Shown: piece by piece, positions 35,491-43,336 of the stretch | How positions within the stretch are numbered: the first letter of the stretch is position 1 | Layout of the letters: every line of letters begins with the position of its first letter | NCBI RefSeq assembly: GCF_020616515.1 | Contig: NZ_CP085135.1 | Location: 3,534,001-3,598,000 of the forward strand | DNA: 64,000 bases | Direction: 5' to 3' | Source of the DNA: Mesorhizobium sp. PAMC28654 | Lineage (GTDB): Bacteria > Pseudomonadota > Alphaproteobacteria > Rhizobiales > Rhizobiaceae | Position numbers and translations under genes: made by a program | The notes under the pieces: generated by a model | The model's input: only the letters and a program-made list of their open reading frames with translations | The model's database searches: none | Told to the model about the DNA's origin: nothing

Positions 35491-38400
35491 ATGGAAATGG
35501 ATCATAGTGTTGATGGGGCCGAACTTGGCCGGGGCGCGGCGTCAATTTCTGGCGGCCAGCCCGAAGGAAAGACCGGCTCGGATGCCTCGGCAAGGATCAT
35601 CGCTGCTCCCGGCATGATCGCACGCCCCCAGATTCTGACGGGCGCCGACTTTGCTCAACAAGGACAGCCTGATGAGCGGCTCGATAAAGTCTTCGAGCAA
35701 CTGGCCACGACCTTCGCTTCGTTGCCGGCGGTGATCTCGGACGGGCGTGTCTGGACCTATCAGGAGCTGAACAAGCGGGCCAACCAGTTCGCCCGTCTGC
35801 TGATCAAGCGGGGCGTGCGGCCGGGTCACCGTGTCGGGCTCATTCTCGACCGGTCGGTCGAAACCTATATCGCCGTGCTTGCGGTGATGAAGGCGGGCGC
35901 GGCCTTCGTTCCGCTCGCCACCGCCTTCCCGCAAGAGCGCATGACGCTCATCATCGAAGACGCCAGCGTGGGACTGATCATCACCATCGCCGCCTACGCG
36001 TCGCGAGCCGATCAACTGCCCGTTCCCCATGTGCTGATCGACAGCGCCGCTTCCGAGATCGCCGCGCAGTCCGACGCGCCGCTGAAGCCACACAAGTCAC
36101 CCGGCGACGATACCTGCTACATCCTCTACACGTCGGGCACGACCGGCCGGCCCAAGGGCGTGGTCATCAAGCACCAGAGCTTCGTCAACTTCGTGCGGGT
36201 CGCTGCCGTATCCTACGGATACCAGCCGGGCGATCGCGTCTATCAGGGCATGACCATCGCCTTCGACTTTTCCGCCGAGGAGATCTGGGTGCCCTTTGTC
36301 GCAGGCGCGACGGTCGTACCGGCGCCGGGCCAGCTGCCTCTCGTGGGCGAGGAACTCGCCGATTTCCTGCGCCACCATGACATCACCTGCATGGCCTGCA
36401 GCCCGACGCTTCTGTCGTCCATGGCAAGCGACGTGCCCAGCCTGCGCACGCTGCTGGTTGGGGGCGAGGCCTGCCCCCACAATCTGGTGGTGCGCTGGTC
36501 GAAGCCCGGACGGCAAATCCTCAACACCTATGGCCCGACTGAAGCCACCGTCACGGCAACGATGGGCGTGCTAACGCCCGACAGCGCTGTCACGATCGGT
36601 GCCCCGCTGCCCACCTACTCGATCGTCATTCTCGACCCCTCGGTGTCGGAGCTTGCCGCGCCTGGTGAACTGGGTGAGATCAGCATTGCCGGCATCGGGC
36701 TCGCCGTCGGCTATCTCAACAGGCCGGACCTGACCGAACAGAAATTCATTGCCGACTTCCTCGACCTGCCCAACAACCCGTCGAAGCGCATCTACCGGAC
36801 GGGCGACCTTGGCCGGATCAACGATAACGGAGAGATCGAGTATAACGGGCGCATCGACACGCAGGTGAAGATCCGGGGATATCGCATCGAACTCGGCGAG
36901 ATCGAGGCGGTGCTGCTGGACCAGCCCGACATCGCGCAGGCCGCCGTCACCACCTGGGAGATCGAGCCGGGCCGCGTCGAACTCGTCGCCTATTACGCAC
37001 CGAAGACCGGCGTACCGGCGATCTCCCGTGCCGACCTCGCCCAGACGATGAAGCGACGCCTGCCGGATTACATGGTGCCCTCTTACCTGGAGGAGCTGCC
37101 GGCAATCCCGATGACGGTCTCCAACAAGGTGGACCTTCGCCAGTTGCCCAAGCCGACGAGCATTCGGCTTTCGGCCGATCGAATGATGGTAGCGCCCGGC
37201 AATGACGACGAACGCTTCCTGGCCGACGCGCTTTCCGCAGTGCTGAAATTCGATGAGGTGTCCGTCGAGGACAATTTCTTCGACGATCTCGGCGCCAACT
37301 CGCTGCTCATGGCCCATTTTTGCGCGCGCGTGCGCACCAGGAAGGAGTGGGCGACAACGTCGATGCGCGACATCTATCTTTATCCGACGGTGGCACGGCT
37401 GGCGAAACATCTGTGCGTGCCTGAAGAGATGACGACGGCCACCAATGAGCCGGTTCTGACCCACCGGACGTCGAACCTCGTCTACTGGACCTGCGGAATG
37501 GCGCAGTTGGCGTTCTACGGGCTCTACAGTTACGTTGGATTGTGGTCGCTCAACTACGGCCTCAACTGGGTCTATGATGCCCTCGACGAACCGCTGAAGC
37601 TCTACCTGCGCTGCGTGCTGCTTTCGGCAGGCGTGTTCTTCGGCATGACGGGCTTTGCCGTGCTTGCCAAATGGGTGCTCGTCGGCCGCTGGAAAGCGGA
37701 AGCATTTCCCATCTGGGGCCTGCGCTACTATCGCTTCTGGGTCGTCAAGACACTGATCCGTACGGCGCCCGTCGTGCTGTTCCGCGGCAGCCCGCTCTAC
37801 AGCATCTACCTGCAGCTTCTCGGGACCAGGCTCGGGCGCAACGCCGTCATCGAATCCCGCTCCGTACCCGTCTGCACGGATCTGATCTCGATCGGCGACA
37901 ACACGATCCTGCGCAAGGAATCAATGGTTCTCGGCTACCGCGCCCAGTCCGGCTATATCCATACCGGGCCGATCGCTATCGGCCGCGGCGCCTTCGTTGG
38001 CGTGGGATGCACCATCGATATCGACACCAGGATCGGCGACAACGCCCAGCTCGGCCATTCATCCTCGCTGCAGCGCGGGCAGAGCATTCCGGACGGCGAG
38101 CACTGGCATGGATCGCCGCCCGTGCCGACCACGGCCGACTATTGCAAGGTGCGCAACGTCAATCCGTCCCATGTCCGTCGCGTGCTCTACGAGACGGCGC
38201 AACTGGTGGTGCTGTTTACCCTCGTCACCCCGCTGCCGCTGCTCTTCCACAGCTATTGGCAGAATGTCAGCGACGACTACCAGGAGACGATCGGCATTGT
38301 CGCGATCGGCACCGTTGTCACGCTGTTCGGTTATATCGCCCTGGCCTTCCTTGCCGCGACGATCGTGCCGCGACTGGTGAGCCTGCTTCTGAAGCCCGGC

Positions 38401-39615
38401 CGCACCTATACGCTTTACGGTTTCCGCTACTGGCTGCAGACCGTCGCCGAATTCTCCAGCAATTCCCGCGTCCTCAATCTGCTGTTCGGCGACAGCTCGG
38501 CGATCGTGCACTACATGCGCGCCATCGGCTGGAACCTGAACACGGTGGTGCAGACCGGCTCCAACTTCGGCAGCAACCAGCAGCATGAAAATCCGCTGCT
38601 GTGCGACATCGGCAGCCAGACCATGGTGTCGGACGGTCTGTTCATGATCAACATGCACAAGTCCGCCACCGCCTTCAGGCTGGAGCCGACCCGAATTGGC
38701 GAACGCAACTATCTCGGCAACAACATCTACTATCCCCCGGACGGCCGCACCGGCGACAACTGCCTGCTCGGCACCAAGGTGATGATCCCCATCGACGGGC
38801 CTGTGCGCGAGAATGTCGGCCTGCTGGGTTCGCCTTCCTTTGAAATCCCGCGCATGGTGAACCGCGACAAGGAGCTTATCGCAGGCATAGACGAGCAAGA
38901 CCGGCGCCAGAGCATCAGGCACAAGAACCTCTACAACGCCGTGACGGTGCTTCTGTTCGTGGCTGTTCAATGGGTCATGCTGTTCGCAACGCTGGTGATC
39001 TGGGATCGCGCGCTCAACTATTATACCGACTGGGCGGAGGTGGCGCTGTTCGTGGCCGTGCTGCTGACCTCGGCGATCACCATTCCGTTCTACATCCTCA
39101 TCGAGCGGGCCAGCCTTGGCTTTGGCAGGCTGAAGCCGCAAATGACGACAATCTATGACGTTTCTTTCTGGCGCCATGAACGCCACTGGAAGCTGTCGGA
39201 TTCGCCGATTGTCCGGCTGTTTGGCGGCACGCCATTCCGACCCTTGATCATGCGCCTGCTGGGCGTCAAAGTCGGCAAGAGGGTCTATGACGGCGGCAGC
39301 AACCTGACCGAACGCTCCCTGGTGGAGATCGGCGATGACGTCACCCTCAACGAAGGCTGTGTCATCCAGGCCCATTCGCTGGAGGAAGGCGCGTTCAAGT
39401 CCGACTTCATCCGCATCGGCAATGGCTGCACGCTCGGACCGTCCGCCTTCATCCATTACGGCGTGGTGATGGGTGACGGTTCGGTGGTCGACACCGATTC
39501 CTTCGTCATGAAGGGCGAAGAGTTGGAGCCAAACTCCCTATGGCGGGGCAATCCGGCCAAGCTGCACCGGTTCGTCACACCGGTTACGAACGGCGGTTCC
39601 GGGACTTCGGCTTGA
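35491..39615 (+). CDS. Pls-like membrane NRPS: adenylation, carrier and three tandem TM/beta-helix modules
   Basis: 1374 residues. The adenylation domain (about 60-550) shows A3 YTSGTTGRPKG (about 213), A4 FDFS (258), A5 NTYGPTEA (345), A7 YRTGDLG (435), A8 GRIDTQVKIRGYRIELGEIE and A10 NKVDL. The carrier domain has Ser604 in DDLGANSLLM. Then come six membrane helices in three pairs (about 668-735, 905-975, 1150-1210), each pair followed by a left-handed beta-helix, acyltransferase-like domain (about 770-890, 1010-1120, 1245-1365). This A-T-(TM2-C)x3 order and the length match epsilon-poly-L-lysine synthetase; there is no ordinary condensation or thioesterase domain. It probably activates one amino acid and polymerises or transfers it at the membrane. 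The product is unknown. Confidence 0.85.
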   Translation: MEMDHSVDGAELGRGAASISGGQPEGKTGSDASARIIAAPGMIARPQILTGADFAQQGQPDERLDKVFEQLATTFASLPAVISDGRVWTYQELNKRANQFARLLIKRGVRPGHRVGLILDRSVETYIAVLAVMKAGAAFVPLATAFPQERMTLIIEDASVGLIITIAAYASRADQLPVPHVLIDSAASEIAAQSDAPLKPHKSPGDDTCYILYTSGTTGRPKGVVIKHQSFVNFVRVAAVSYGYQPGDRVYQGMTIAFDFSAEEIWVPFVAGATVVPAPGQLPLVGEELADFLRHHDITCMACSPTLLSSMASDVPSLRTLLVGGEACPHNLVVRWSKPGRQILNTYGPTEATVTATMGVLTPDSAVTIGAPLPTYSIVILDPSVSELAAPGELGEISIAGIGLAVGYLNRPDLTEQKFIADFLDLPNNPSKRIYRTGDLGRINDNGEIEYNGRIDTQVKIRGYRIELGEIEAVLLDQPDIAQAAVTTWEIEPGRVELVAYYAPKTGVPAISRADLAQTMKRRLPDYMVPSYLEELPAIPMTVSNKVDLRQLPKPTSIRLSADRMMVAPGNDDERFLADALSAVLKFDEVSVEDNFFDDLGANSLLMAHFCARVRTRKEWATTSMRDIYLYPTVARLAKHLCVPEEMTTATNEPVLTHRTSNLVYWTCGMAQLAFYGLYSYVGLWSLNYGLNWVYDALDEPLKLYLRCVLLSAGVFFGMTGFAVLAKWVLVGRWKAEAFPIWGLRYYRFWVVKTLIRTAPVVLFRGSPLYSIYLQLLGTRLGRNAVIESRSVPVCTDLISIGDNTILRKESMVLGYRAQSGYIHTGPIAIGRGAFVGVGCTIDIDTRIGDNAQLGHSSSLQRGQSIPDGEHWHGSPPVPTTADYCKVRNVNPSHVRRVLYETAQLVVLFTLVTPLPLLFHSYWQNVSDDYQETIGIVAIGTVVTLFGYIALAFLAATIVPRLVSLLLKPGRTYTLYGFRYWLQTVAEFSSNSRVLNLLFGDSSAIVHYMRAIGWNLNTVVQTGSNFGSNQQHENPLLCDIGSQTMVSDGLFMINMHKSATAFRLEPTRIGERNYLGNNIYYPPDGRTGDNCLLGTKVMIPIDGPVRENVGLLGSPSFEIPRMVNRDKELIAGIDEQDRRQSIRHKNLYNAVTVLLFVAVQWVMLFATLVIWDRALNYYTDWAEVALFVAVLLTSAITIPFYILIERASLGFGRLKPQMTTIYDVSFWRHERHWKLSDSPIVRLFGGTPFRPLIMRLLGVKVGKRVYDGGSNLTERSLVEIGDDVTLNEGCVIQAHSLEEGAFKSDFIRIGNGCTLGPSAFIHYGVVMGDGSVVDTDSFVMKGEELEPNSLWRGNPAKLHRFVTPVTNGGSGTSA

Positions 39616-40061
39616 AGCCCGCTGAAATCCGTCTGGTTTCCGTGACCAAGGCCAACCGTGCCCTGGTCACGGCTCTGGAACTTGCTCCGGAACAGACGGA
39701 TTTCGTCGCGGGCAATGCCGACTCGCTGGAAGAGGCCGAAAGTGACGAGGACGCGCGGCCACGCGTCGTGATGGCTGACGGTCGCGCTGTCGGGTTCCTG
39801 ATGTATGACGCCTCGGAGGACGACGCGCGGATCTACCGCTTCATGATCGACCGCGCCCACCAGGGCAAAGGTCATGGCAAGGCGGCATTGCGCGAATTGC
39901 TCGACGAGATCAGGGAGCTTGGCCACGTAAGACAGATATCGATCTGCTACGAGCCCGAGAATGAGGCTGCCCGAAACCTCTATCGCGACGCCGGCTTCGT
40001 GGAACAGGGGCTCGACGAGGATGGCGAAATGATCGCCGTCCTGCCGATGGGCGACCGTTGA
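39612..40061 (+). CDS. GNAT acetyltransferase resembling diamine N-acetyltransferases
   Basis: 149 residues from a TTG at 39612 that overlaps the synthetase stop (TTGA). The acetyl-CoA loop is AHQGKGHGKAAL; the rest follows the BltD/diamine-acetyltransferase pattern: IRLVSVTKANR at the start, FVAGNADSLEEA, GRAVGFLMYDASEDDARIYRFMIDR, SICYEPENEAARNLYRDAGFVEQG. Such enzymes acetylate spermidine, putrescine or similar amines. Coupled to a Pls-like synthetase it could cap, modify or detoxify a basic amino-acid product. The partner role is inferred; the GNAT fold is clear. Confidence 0.82.
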   Translation: MKPAEIRLVSVTKANRALVTALELAPEQTDFVAGNADSLEEAESDEDARPRVVMADGRAVGFLMYDASEDDARIYRFMIDRAHQGKGHGKAALRELLDEIRELGHVRQISICYEPENEAARNLYRDAGFVEQGLDEDGEMIAVLPMGDR

Positions 40062-40717
40062 CGCCGTCCTCTTCCTCCGTTGCGAATTCATTGGCGGAGA
40101 AAGCACTATTGCAGGCGATGGCCGCGATGGCGCCGAGCGGTGTGCGGATCGGTTGCCGCTTGATCCGCGAAGGCGATGAAGCTCATCTGCTGCCCGATGA
40201 AGCGCGTTCGATCCCGGCACGCCAGCCGGCCATGCGGCGTGCGAGCGGAGCGGCCCGGTGGATCGCGCACGGGTTGCTGGCGGATATCGGCTTCAACGAC
40301 TTTGCCATCCTGCGCACGCCATCGGGCGCGCCGGCGTGGCCCCAGGGGATAACGGGTTCGCTCGCGCATGACGACGAAATGGCCGTGGCGGCGGTCGCGC
40401 CTATTTCCCAGATCAGCTCACTCGGTATCGATGTCGAGCCCGCTCAGCCCCTCCCGGATGACATTTTCGCGATCGTCGGCACCGGTGCGGACGTGACGGG
40501 CGCGGTGGATCGGCATCTTGCCGGCCGCATCCTGTTTTCAGCCAAGGAAGCCGTTTACAAGGCTGTCTATCCGCTTGATCGCCAGATCCTGGGCTATGAG
40601 GATATCGCCGTCGACCTGAATGCAGGGTTCGCCACGACGAAGACGGGGCGCAGGGCGAGGCTCGCCTATTGCATTGCCCCGCGCGTGGTCGCCCTGGCCT
40701 TTGTCCGCGAAGGCTAG
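40058..40717 (+). CDS. Sfp/EntD-type 4'-phosphopantetheinyl transferase
   Basis: 219 residues from a TTG at 40058 overlapping the GNAT stop (TTGA). The family motifs are present: WPQGITGSLAHDDEMAVAAV, LGIDVEPAQPL, and FSAKEAVYKAVYPL with the Mg-binding Glu and the catalytic Lys. It resembles the EntD branch. It should attach the phosphopantetheine arm to Ser604 of the synthetase, so the operon supplies its own activating enzyme. Its TAG stop sits in the CTAG target of the downstream insertion element. Confidence 0.88.
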   Translation: MTPSSSSVANSLAEKALLQAMAAMAPSGVRIGCRLIREGDEAHLLPDEARSIPARQPAMRRASGAARWIAHGLLADIGFNDFAILRTPSGAPAWPQGITGSLAHDDEMAVAAVAPISQISSLGIDVEPAQPLPDDIFAIVGTGADVTGAVDRHLAGRILFSAKEAVYKAVYPLDRQILGYEDIAVDLNAGFATTKTGRRARLAYCIAPRVVALAFVREG

Positions 40718-40729
40718 AGCAGAATCTGA

Positions 40730-41296
40730 TCATTCCGGCTCATATCCTGTTGCGGCGAAGTAGTTGGCGCACTCGGTTGGTGTGAAGCAAGGCAGTGCGG
40801 CGCTGATGGTATCCCACAATTCCGCGACGGTTCGTGCGGCGGCTTTGCGTAGAATCGATTTCAGCTTGGAAAAGGCGTTCTCGATCGGGTTGAAGTCGGG
40901 GGAATAGGGCGGGAGGAACATCATCCTTGCGCCGGTTGCTTCGATCGCCACACGGGCGGCTGCGCTTTTGTGCGCCGGCAGGTTGTCGAGGATCACGACA
41001 TCGTCGGGCCGCAGCGTCGGCACGAGAACCTGCTCGACATAGGCGACAAACCATTCGCCAGTCATCGGGCCGTCCAGGACCATTGGCGCGGTCATGCCAG
41101 TGAGGCGCAGGGCGCCGGTGAACGTCGTCGTCTTCCAATGGCCATGCGGGATTGGCGATCGGCACCGCATCCCGCGCTTCGTGCGCCCCCGCAGTCGAGC
41201 CATCTTTGTCGAGGCTCCGGTCTCGTCGATGAAGACCAGATGCTCGGGATCAAGATCGGGCTGGGCGTCGAACCAGGCGTTTCGTCGCGCCGCCAC
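40730..41296 (-). CDS. IS630-family transposase, catalytic part (OrfB)
   Basis: 188 residues as an independent frame, but the coding signal extends upstream in the same frame to about 41335 (KKTAHASEQERPDVAARR), where it meets OrfA. It holds the DDE domain: first Asp in LVFIDETGAS, second in VVILDNLPAHKS, Glu in LPPYSPDFNPIENAFSKLK. It should be made as an OrfA-OrfB fusion by frameshifting at the A8 run on this strand (41329-41336). Confidence 0.85.
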   Translation of the reverse strand: MAARRNAWFDAQPDLDPEHLVFIDETGASTKMARLRGRTKRGMRCRSPIPHGHWKTTTFTGALRLTGMTAPMVLDGPMTGEWFVAYVEQVLVPTLRPDDVVILDNLPAHKSAAARVAIEATGARMMFLPPYSPDFNPIENAFSKLKSILRKAAARTVAELWDTISAALPCFTPTECANYFAATGYEPE

Positions 41297-41678
41297 GTCT
41301 GGCCGCTCCTGCTCGCTGGCGTGCGCCGTTTTTTTTGAAGGTCATGGAGTGACGATCGAGAAACCGCCAGATCGTGCTCGTCGCAAACGACGCGCCATGC
41401 TCCTGTCGCAGCAACTCGGCGAGTTCGACCAGCGTGATGTCCACCCGCCTCTCGATCGCCGCCAGGATGATGTCGCGATACGCTTCAACGCGGTGGGACC
41501 GCCTGTCGCCGCCCTGCGGCTTTGCGCAGGTGGCTCCGGTCTCGCGCCATTCCCGGACCCAACGCACCGAGCTTGCCGCCGCCACGCCAAATCGCGCCGC
41601 TGCCGCCCGTCGCGACAGGCCGCCATCAACCGCTGCGACCACCCGAGCCCGCAAATCTTCCGATAAGGATTTCGCCAT
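41250..41678 (-). CDS. IS630-family transposase, DNA-binding part (OrfA)
   Basis: 142 residues. The N-terminal half is the helix-turn-helix region (LSEDLRARVVAAVDGGLSRRAAAARFGVAAASSVRWVREW), followed by a second HTH (ITLVELAELLRQEHGASFATSTIWRFLDRH). After MTFKKN the frame enters unrelated sequence (GARQRAGAARRG), showing that the normal reading passes to the other frame at the A8 tract. Confidence 0.82.
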   Translation of the reverse strand: MAKSLSEDLRARVVAAVDGGLSRRAAAARFGVAAASSVRWVREWRETGATCAKPQGGDRRSHRVEAYRDIILAAIERRVDITLVELAELLRQEHGASFATSTIWRFLDRHSMTFKKNGARQRAGAARRGGATKRLVRRPARS

Positions 41679-41831
41679 GCCATGCCGGCCTCCGAATCCA
41701 GCAGATATGCTGAATCAGATTTCCAATCCCAACGAAACCCCTATCGATTCTATCCGCTCGGATTTTGCTCTAGCCTCGCGTTTTCAATCAGCGTTTCCGT
41801 GGGAAAGAGCGGCCTCGCCAGTACCGGCCTT

Positions 41832-43325
41832 TCACTGCGCCGCCACCTTGGACGCCAGTCGCGGGCCGGTCTTGACGTCGACGATCTCCGGCTTCGCGGT
41901 GTCGACCGTGCCGTCCCAACCGCCGCCCAGCGCCTTGTTGAGCGCGATGTATTGCGTGGTGACCAAGACGCGGCTTTGCAGCATGGTGTCCTCGGCCGTG
42001 TAAAGCGACCGCTCGGCGTCGAGTACATCGAGAAGGCTCGCCTCGCCGGCCTTGAAGAGCGTGGTTTCGAGGCGGGCCGCCTCGCCATAGGATTTCGCGG
42101 AGGAGGCAAGTTTGCCGACCCTGATGCGCTCCTGCGACAGCGAAACAAGAGCATTCTCCACGTCCTCGAGCGCCGTCAGCACGGAAGACCGGTAGGCGAT
42201 GAAATATTGGTCGCGTTGCGCCTTGGCGACGTCGACGGCCGCCTGCAACTGGCCGGCATTGAACAATGGCACGCTGAGCGCCGGCCCGAAGGACCAGCCG
42301 ATCGACGAATTCTTGCCGAGGTCGCCGAGGTTCAGGGCCGCCGTGCTGATGTTTCCCGTCAGGCTGACCGAGGGATAGCGGGCCGCTTCGGCTTGGCCGA
42401 TCTTGGTGGTATATTGCGCGTACTGGCGCTCCGCCATGCGCACGTCGGGACGCGACAGCAGGATGTCGGCGGGAATTCCGGTCGGCATCGGCAGGCGCGG
42501 CGCCGGTATCGGAGCGCCGCGCTTCAACCGCTCGCTGAGTGCGGCCGGCGGCCGGCCGGTGAGCACCGAAAGACGGTGGACGGCCTCGGCATAGCTTGCT
42601 TCCAGCGTTGGAATCGCCGCTTCGGTGCTGCTGGCCTGCCCCATGGCCTTGGCGACATCGGCGGCGGTTGCCGTGCCCGCCAGCGCCATCTGTCGGGTCA
42701 GTTCGGCGGTCTGCCTCTGCGATGCGGCGGAGCGCCGAGCGAGCGCGGTGCGGGCCTGATAGCCGCGCGCCTGGGCATAATAGGATGCCACGTCGCCGAC
42801 CAGGGTCAGCAGGGTCGAGCGCAACTCCTCCTGGGACGCGTCCACACCATAGCGCGCGGCCTCGACGCCCCTGCGGTTGGCGCCGAACAGATCGAGTTCC
42901 CAGCTGGCGTCAAACCCGGCCTGGTATTCGCTGTAGATGGCGTTGCTGCCGGACGTCGTCACGGCCGACTTGTTGCGGGTGACGGAGCCGGAACCATCCG
43001 CTGACGGCAGCAATGTGCCGGCGCTCTGGCGATAGCTGGCGCGCGCCTCGCGGATCTTGGCTTTCGCGGTGGCAACGTCGAGGTTGCCGGCAACCGCTTC
43101 CTCGACGAGCGTGTTCAGTTGGGGATCACGCAGCCGCTGCCACCATTTCGCCAGTTGCGCCGGTTGGGCGGGCTTTGCCGGCTTCTGGCCGCTCCAGTTC
43201 GCCGGCATCGGCAATATGGGGACCTGATAATCCGGGCCGACGACGCATCCCGCGAGCAGGACAGCGCTGAAAATAGGCGCAAGGAGGTGCCTCGCGGCCA
43301 CCGAGCCACGTTCTGAACCTGTCAT
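41832..43325 (-). CDS. RND efflux outer-membrane lipoprotein (OprM/NodT family)
   Basis: 497 residues. The lipobox LLAGC about 25 residues in marks a lipoprotein signal. Two outer-membrane efflux domains follow the family pattern: WWQRLRDPQLNTLVEEAVAGNLDV, SWELDLFGANRRG, then FGPALSVPLFNAGQL and a last helix VTTQYIALNKALGGGW. It forms the outer channel for the pump encoded just upstream (12-base gap). It is the last gene of the efflux operon and convergent with the Pls-like operon across the IS630 element. Confidence 0.94.
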   Translation of the reverse strand: MTGSERGSVAARHLLAPIFSAVLLAGCVVGPDYQVPILPMPANWSGQKPAKPAQPAQLAKWWQRLRDPQLNTLVEEAVAGNLDVATAKAKIREARASYRQSAGTLLPSADGSGSVTRNKSAVTTSGSNAIYSEYQAGFDASWELDLFGANRRGVEAARYGVDASQEELRSTLLTLVGDVASYYAQARGYQARTALARRSAASQRQTAELTRQMALAGTATAADVAKAMGQASSTEAAIPTLEASYAEAVHRLSVLTGRPPAALSERLKRGAPIPAPRLPMPTGIPADILLSRPDVRMAERQYAQYTTKIGQAEAARYPSVSLTGNISTAALNLGDLGKNSSIGWSFGPALSVPLFNAGQLQAAVDVAKAQRDQYFIAYRSSVLTALEDVENALVSLSQERIRVGKLASSAKSYGEAARLETTLFKAGEASLLDVLDAERSLYTAEDTMLQSRVLVTTQYIALNKALGGGWDGTVDTAKPEIVDVKTGPRLASKVAAQ

Positions 43326-43336
43326 GTGAAAAACCC

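Larger units (their letters stand above)
40718..41769 (-). mobile_element. IS630-family insertion sequence
   Basis: About 1.05 kb bounded by imperfect inverted ends (left AGCAGAATCTGA, right reversed AGCAAAATCCGA, 10 of 12 matching). It is flanked on both sides by CTAG (40714-40717 and 41770-41773), consistent with the TA-centred target preference of the family. It carries two overlapping transposase frames on the - strand. It lies between convergent genes, so no host gene is broken. Confidence 0.82.

Noticed and set aside
41250..41296. OrfA/OrfB overlap of the IS630 element as a normal programmed -1 frameshift
   Set aside because: A -1 shift at the A8 run would give FKKKRRT, not the conserved FKKTAHA; the required change is +1 or loss of one A.
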